Positions 60,251 to 64,000 of a DNA stretch of 64,000 nucleotides are shown piece by piece. Source of the DNA: an uncultured Eubacteriales bacterium (GTDB lineage Bacteria; Bacillota; Clostridia; Lachnospirales; Lachnospiraceae); assembly GCA_900315015.1 (NCBI GenBank), contig OMXJ01000002.1:1-64000 (forward strand). The letters run 5' to 3'. How positions within the stretch are numbered: the first letter of the stretch is position 1; each line of letters begins with the position of its first letter. Below the pieces are notes generated by a model that had not been told where the DNA came from, made no database searches, and saw nothing but the letters and a program-made list of their open reading frames with translations. A program made the translations under genes and the position numbers.

Positions 60251-63200
60251 ATGCTTGAATTAAAAGGCGTAATTAAGAACTACCTTGCCGGCGAAAATAC
60301 CGTTTTTGCCCTCAAGGGAATTGACTTAAAGTTCAGACAATCTGAGCTTGTTTCAATCCTTGGTCCTTCAGGCTGTGGTAAGACTACCATGCTTAATATC
60401 ATAGGCGGTCTTGACAAATATACTGAAGGTGACCTCATTATAAATGGCCGCTCTACCAAAAAATACAAAGACCGTGACTGGGATACTTACAGAAACCATT
60501 CCATTGGCTTTGTATTCCAGAGCTACAACCTCATTCCTCACCAGAGCGTTCTAGCAAACGTAGAGCTAGCTCTTACTCTTTCAGGTGTTTCAAAGTCTGA
60601 AAGGAGACAGCGTGCAAAGAAGGCCCTTGAAGACGTAGGTCTCGGGAATCAGATCCATAAGCGTCCTAGCGAGCTCTCAGGCGGACAGATGCAGAGAGTT
60701 GCGATAGCCAGAGCCATTGTAAATAACCCTGATATCATCCTTGCCGATGAGCCGACCGGTGCTCTTGATACAGTTACTAGCGTACAGGTAATGGATATCC
60801 TTAAGGACATTGCTAAGGACAGACTCGTAATCATGGTAACTCACAACCCGGAGCTTGCCGAAAAGTATTCTACAAGAATCATAAAGATGCTCGATGGTAA
60901 AATCACTGATGATTCCATGCCTCTTACTGAAGAAGAATCAAAGAAGGAAGCCGAAAGAGATGAAAAGCTTCAGGCTGAATACAGTGCAAATAAAAAGGCT
61001 AGAAAAAAGCCTTCAATGTCCTGGGGAACCTCCTTTGCTCTTTCACTCAAGAATCTTTTCACAAAGAAGGGAAGAACCATTCTTACCTCCTTTGCAGGAA
61101 GTATCGGTATCATAGGTATCGCTCTTATTTATTCGATATCTCATGGACTTTCAACCTACATTGATACCGTTCAGGAAGAAACACTCTCTTCCTATCCTTT
61201 AACCATAGAAGCTACAACTACTGATCTTTCTTCTCTCATGGAGACCTTCATGAAGGCAGAAAACGACAGTGCTTCTCACGATAAGGATGCAGTTTATCTT
61301 AGATCTTCAATATATGAGATCATGAATGCTCTTAATACTTCAAACTCAGTTGAAAACGACCTTAAGACCTTCAAGTCATATATTGAATCTGAGCAGGCTA
61401 CTGAAGGATCAGATCTTAGCACTGCACTCAACGGTGTTCAGTACACCTACAACATCTCTCCTCTTATCTTCACAAAGAACATAGATGGAAAGGTTGTTCA
61501 TTCCGATGCTCAAAAGCTACTTACCGAAATAGTTTCTGAGTATATGGGAGTTGACATGTCAGCGATGCAGACAACAATGGCTAGCGGCGGCGGAATCATG
61601 TCTATGATGTCAGCTAATTCAATGATGTCTTCTAATATATGGCAGGAAATGCTCTCTGCTACAGACGGAGCTCTTATCAGTCCTCTCATTACAAAGCAGT
61701 ATGATGTAGTTTACGGTGAATGGCCATCTGCTTACAACGAGGTTGTGGTTATTCTTGATCCGAACAACGAAATCGATGATCTCTCACTCTATGCCTTAGG
61801 TCTTGAATCTAAGGAGGAGGTAAGTGCAAAGTCTACAGCTGCAATGGATGGAACTCAAATTGAAAACACCGGAAAATCCAAGTGGTCTTATGAAGAGATC
61901 TGTGCAATGGATTTCAGACTCGTTATCAACGCTGACTGCTATCAGTATGATGCTGTAACTGACACTTATACAGATATGAGAGAAACAGAAGCTGGTATAA
62001 ATTACCTTTATGATAACGGAATCCCTATCAAGGTAAGCGGAATAATCCGTCCAAATGAAGATGCGACCTCTTCTATGCTCCGTGGTACAATCGCTTATAC
62101 TACAGAACTTACCGAATATGTAATTAAACACAATTCAGATTCAGCTGTAATTAAAGCTCAGTTAGATAATGATAAAAAAGATGTCCTCACAGGTCTCCCA
62201 TTCAAGGATACTGAAGGCAATCTCAGTGATGCAGACAAGGCTTCTTCCTTCAAGAGCGCTGTTTCTATTCAGACAAACGACGAGAAGGTAAAGACCTACC
62301 TTACCATCATGAGCACTCCTTCTGAAGAGCTCCTTAATTCGATGGTTGAGCAGGCAATGACAGGCGTTACAAGAGAATCGATGATACAGGCAATGCTCCA
62401 GGCACTGCAGTCACAGATGGGAATGGATGAAGAAACTGTTGCTTCTTACCTCGATTCAATGAGTGATGAAGATCTTACTACCTACTACACTGAGGCAGTA
62501 AAGCAGCAGTCAGCAGCTCAATATGCTCAGCAGGCCATGTCAGAGCTTATGAATCTTTCTCCTGAGGATGCTCTCAAGGCTTTAGACATTCTTCTTGAAA
62601 CTGCTGATGAAAAGACCCTCGCATATTACCACGACAATATACTTGAGTTCTCAAACTCATCTTATGACAACAACCTTACTACACTCGGCTACGTAAGTCT
62701 TGATGAACCATCAAGCATCAACCTTTACGCTGCTTCCTTTGAAGATAAGGATCTTATCGAAGCTTCTATCAAGAGCTTCAATGAAGGCAAGGATGACCTT
62801 GAACAGATAAAGTATACAGACTATGTAGGAATAATGATGAGCTCAATTACAACCATCATAAATGCCATAACCTATGTGCTTATTGCCTTCGTTAGTATTT
62901 CACTTATAGTTTCCTCTATCATGATCGGTGTTATTACACTCATTTCAGTTCAAGAGCGTACAAAGGAAATCGGAATACTCCGTGCAATCGGTGCTTCAAA
63001 GAAGAATGTCAGCAGCATGTTCAACGCAGAAACAATGCTCATCGGCTTCTCCTCTGGTCTTTTAGGCGTATTAGTTACATATTTACTGTGCATACCTATA
63101 AATATCGTAATCCACAAGCTTACAGACCTCAATAATCTGAACGCTTATCTTCCAATTCCTGCTGCAATAATCCTTGTTGCAATCAGCGTACTTCTTACTC

Positions 63201-63271
63201 TTATTTCTGGTATCATACCATCGAGAAGCGCTGCAAAGAAGGATCCTGTAGTAGCACTTAGAACAGAATAA
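60251..63271 (+). CDS. MacB-like ABC exporter, ATPase fused to FtsX-type permease
   Basis: 1,006 residues from ATG 60251 (GAAAGGTGA upstream; a GTG at 60242 overlaps that site). The ATPase (about 1-225) has [21 protein letters not shown] and [11 protein letters not shown] helix near 275-300 ([26 protein letters not shown], in part) leads to a large outside region of about 550 residues, then three helices near 865-1000 with [17 protein letters not shown], the FtsX signature. MacB-family pumps use the outside domain to drive peptides or toxins away from the membrane. No two-component genes are adjacent, unlike bacitracin-type loci. Confidence 0.93.
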   Translation: MLELKGVIKNYLAGENTVFALKGIDLKFRQSELVSILGPSGCGKTTMLNIIGGLDKYTEGDLIINGRSTKKYKDRDWDTYRNHSIGFVFQSYNLIPHQSVLANVELALTLSGVSKSERRQRAKKALEDVGLGNQIHKRPSELSGGQMQRVAIARAIVNNPDIILADEPTGALDTVTSVQVMDILKDIAKDRLVIMVTHNPELAEKYSTRIIKMLDGKITDDSMPLTEEESKKEAERDEKLQAEYSANKKARKKPSMSWGTSFALSLKNLFTKKGRTILTSFAGSIGIIGIALIYSISHGLSTYIDTVQEETLSSYPLTIEATTTDLSSLMETFMKAENDSASHDKDAVYLRSSIYEIMNALNTSNSVENDLKTFKSYIESEQATEGSDLSTALNGVQYTYNISPLIFTKNIDGKVVHSDAQKLLTEIVSEYMGVDMSAMQTTMASGGGIMSMMSANSMMSSNIWQEMLSATDGALISPLITKQYDVVYGEWPSAYNEVVVILDPNNEIDDLSLYALGLESKEEVSAKSTAAMDGTQIENTGKSKWSYEEICAMDFRLVINADCYQYDAVTDTYTDMRETEAGINYLYDNGIPIKVSGIIRPNEDATSSMLRGTIAYTTELTEYVIKHNSDSAVIKAQLDNDKKDVLTGLPFKDTEGNLSDADKASSFKSAVSIQTNDEKVKTYLTIMSTPSEELLNSMVEQAMTGVTRESMIQAMLQALQSQMGMDEETVASYLDSMSDEDLTTYYTEAVKQQSAAQYAQQAMSELMNLSPEDALKALDILLETADEKTLAYYHDNILEFSNSSYDNNLTTLGYVSLDEPSSINLYAASFEDKDLIEASIKSFNEGKDDLEQIKYTDYVGIMMSSITTIINAITYVLIAFVSISLIVSSIMIGVITLISVQERTKEIGILRAIGASKKNVSSMFNAETMLIGFSSGLLGVLVTYLLCIPINIVIHKLTDLNNLNAYLPIPAAIILVAISVLLTLISGIIPSRSAAKKDPVVALRTE

Positions 63272-63332
63272 GCGCTGGCCAAATTTTTAATATGAATTAG
63301 CTCTAGTTACAATTCATAAATAGAAATGCAAT

Positions 63333-63371
63333 AAAAAAACTGCACTATGTATTCTCAGTGCAGTTTTTTTT
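63333..63371. terminator. Bidirectional terminator between convergent transporter genes
   Basis: ACTGCACT (63339-63346) and AGTGCAGT (63357-63364) pair around a 10-nt loop, with A- and T-tracts on both sides. Confidence 0.9.
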
Positions 63372-63383
63372 ATAGGCTTATTT

Positions 63384-64000
63384 TTAAGCCTTTGCAGCAT
63401 TCTTTTCCTTACTCTTAGCCTCATCAGCTAATCTCTCTTTGGTGCTTTTTTCATCATTTTCTACTATCTTTCTAGCTTCAATGCCGTCATCAAAGAGATG
63501 GCACCTTACGAAGTGCCCATTACCCATATCCCTTACCTTAGGAGCTAAAGTCTTGCAGACCTCCATGCATTCTCTGCATCTTGTATGGAACTTACAGCCC
63601 TTAGGCGGATTTGCCGGTGAAGGGATGTCGCCCTGGAGTATGATTCTCTCCTTCTTTATATCAGGGTCTGGCATAGGTATTGCACTGAAAAGCGCCTTTG
63701 TATACGGGTGAAGAGGCTTTGCAAATATCTCTTCGGTAGTTCCAGTTTCTACAAGACTTCCAAGATACATGACACCTATGGTATCAGATATATGCTCAAC
63801 AACCGAAAGGTCATGTGAAATGAAAAGATAAGTAAGATTATTCTTTTCCTGAAGCTCCTGCAAAAGGTTTATTATCTGTGCCTGAATTGACACATCAAGT
63901 GCTGATACAGGCTCATCGCAGACAACGAATTCAGGCTTAAGCGCAAGTGCTCTTGCTATACATATACGCTGTCTCTGTCCACCTGAAAATTCATGCGGAT
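63384..64000 (-). CDS. Second peptide ABC transporter ATPase, DppF/OppF type (5' end outside window)
   Basis: About 205 residues to the window edge, in frame from [20 protein letters not shown], the signature motif, onward; Walker B is [16 protein letters not shown]. The C-terminal Cys-rich tail [19 protein letters not shown] is typical of Opp/Dpp ATPases of this type. A further Lys/Glu-rich end of about 30 residues ([26 protein letters not shown]) is an extension. The N terminus and the start are beyond 64000. It indicates a second peptide importer just outside the window. Confidence 0.9.
   Translation of the reverse strand, partial: PHEFSGGQRQRICIARALALKPEFVVCDEPVSALDVSIQAQIINLLQELQEKNNLTYLFISHDLSVVEHISDTIGVMYLGSLVETGTTEEIFAKPLHPYTKALFSAIPMPDPDIKKERIILQGDIPSPANPPKGCKFHTRCRECMEVCKTLAPKVRDMGNGHFVRCHLFDDGIEARKIVENDEKSTKERLADEAKSKEKNAAKA

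Overview
The window is chromosomal DNA of a low-GC, Gram-positive-type anaerobe. It most resembles a member of the Lachnospiraceae or a related Clostridia family. Pointers are the aminotransferase route to diaminopimelate (DapL with DapF), a type III glutamine synthetase (GlnN), a SufCBDSU operon with SufU, a DUF5662 and a DUF6935 protein, a Rho factor with a very long lysine-rich insert, strong AAGGAGG ribosome sites and consensus TTGACA/TATAAT promoters. No phage genes, transposase, CRISPR array or rRNA are seen. The family assignment is inference.

Layout. 1-5.2 kb: a cut-off giant surface protein (Big_2, CBM26, Listeria-Bacteroides repeat) and a secreted SGNH hydrolase. 5.4-9.8 kb: a DUF6935 protein, then dapL, dapF and purF on the minus strand. 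10-20.4 kb: a nitrogen-assimilation block, with asnB divergent from gltB-gltD and glnN downstream. 20.5-24.2 kb: a serine beta-lactamase-like hydrolase, a DUF5662 protein and serS. 24.3-36.3 kb: a MoxR/DUF58/vWA membrane operon preceded by an ABC-2 transporter operon. 36.4-40.5 kb: pyrF, a sialate O-acetylesterase-like enzyme and mgtE. 40.7-46.4 kb: sufCBDSU. 46.5-46.7 kb: tRNA-Gly(GCC). 46.8-53.4 kb: an AraC regulator and a dipeptide/oligopeptide importer with a fused ATPase. 53.4-55.5 kb: rho. 55.8-60 kb: a GGDEF protein, a small protein, a HAD-HD fusion and two small unknown proteins. 60.2-64 kb: a MacB-like ABC exporter and the 3' part of a second peptide-transporter ATPase.

How the genes fit together. 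asnB, gltBD and glnN move nitrogen between glutamine, glutamate and asparagine. The divergent asnB and gltB promoters each fire into an intrinsic terminator beginning only about 8-15 nt from the predicted start site. In both leaders the terminator U-tract is followed, after a 4-5 nt loop, by a complementary A-tract. glnN has a long 5' region with several complementary stems and a possible pseudoknot. Together these suggest RNA-level control of nitrogen genes here and are the strongest candidates for an undescribed system. The sufD-sufS gap also holds three mutually exclusive hairpin arms, and the suf promoter is preceded by perfect palindromes.

A second theme is in-frame low-complexity expansion: the Rho insert, the DppD-DppF linker, the Gly/Asn/Asp-rich membrane protein and short tandem duplications at the 3' end of dapL and in the dapF ribosome site. 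All assignments rest on reading sequence and motifs by eye; no database search or folding program was run.
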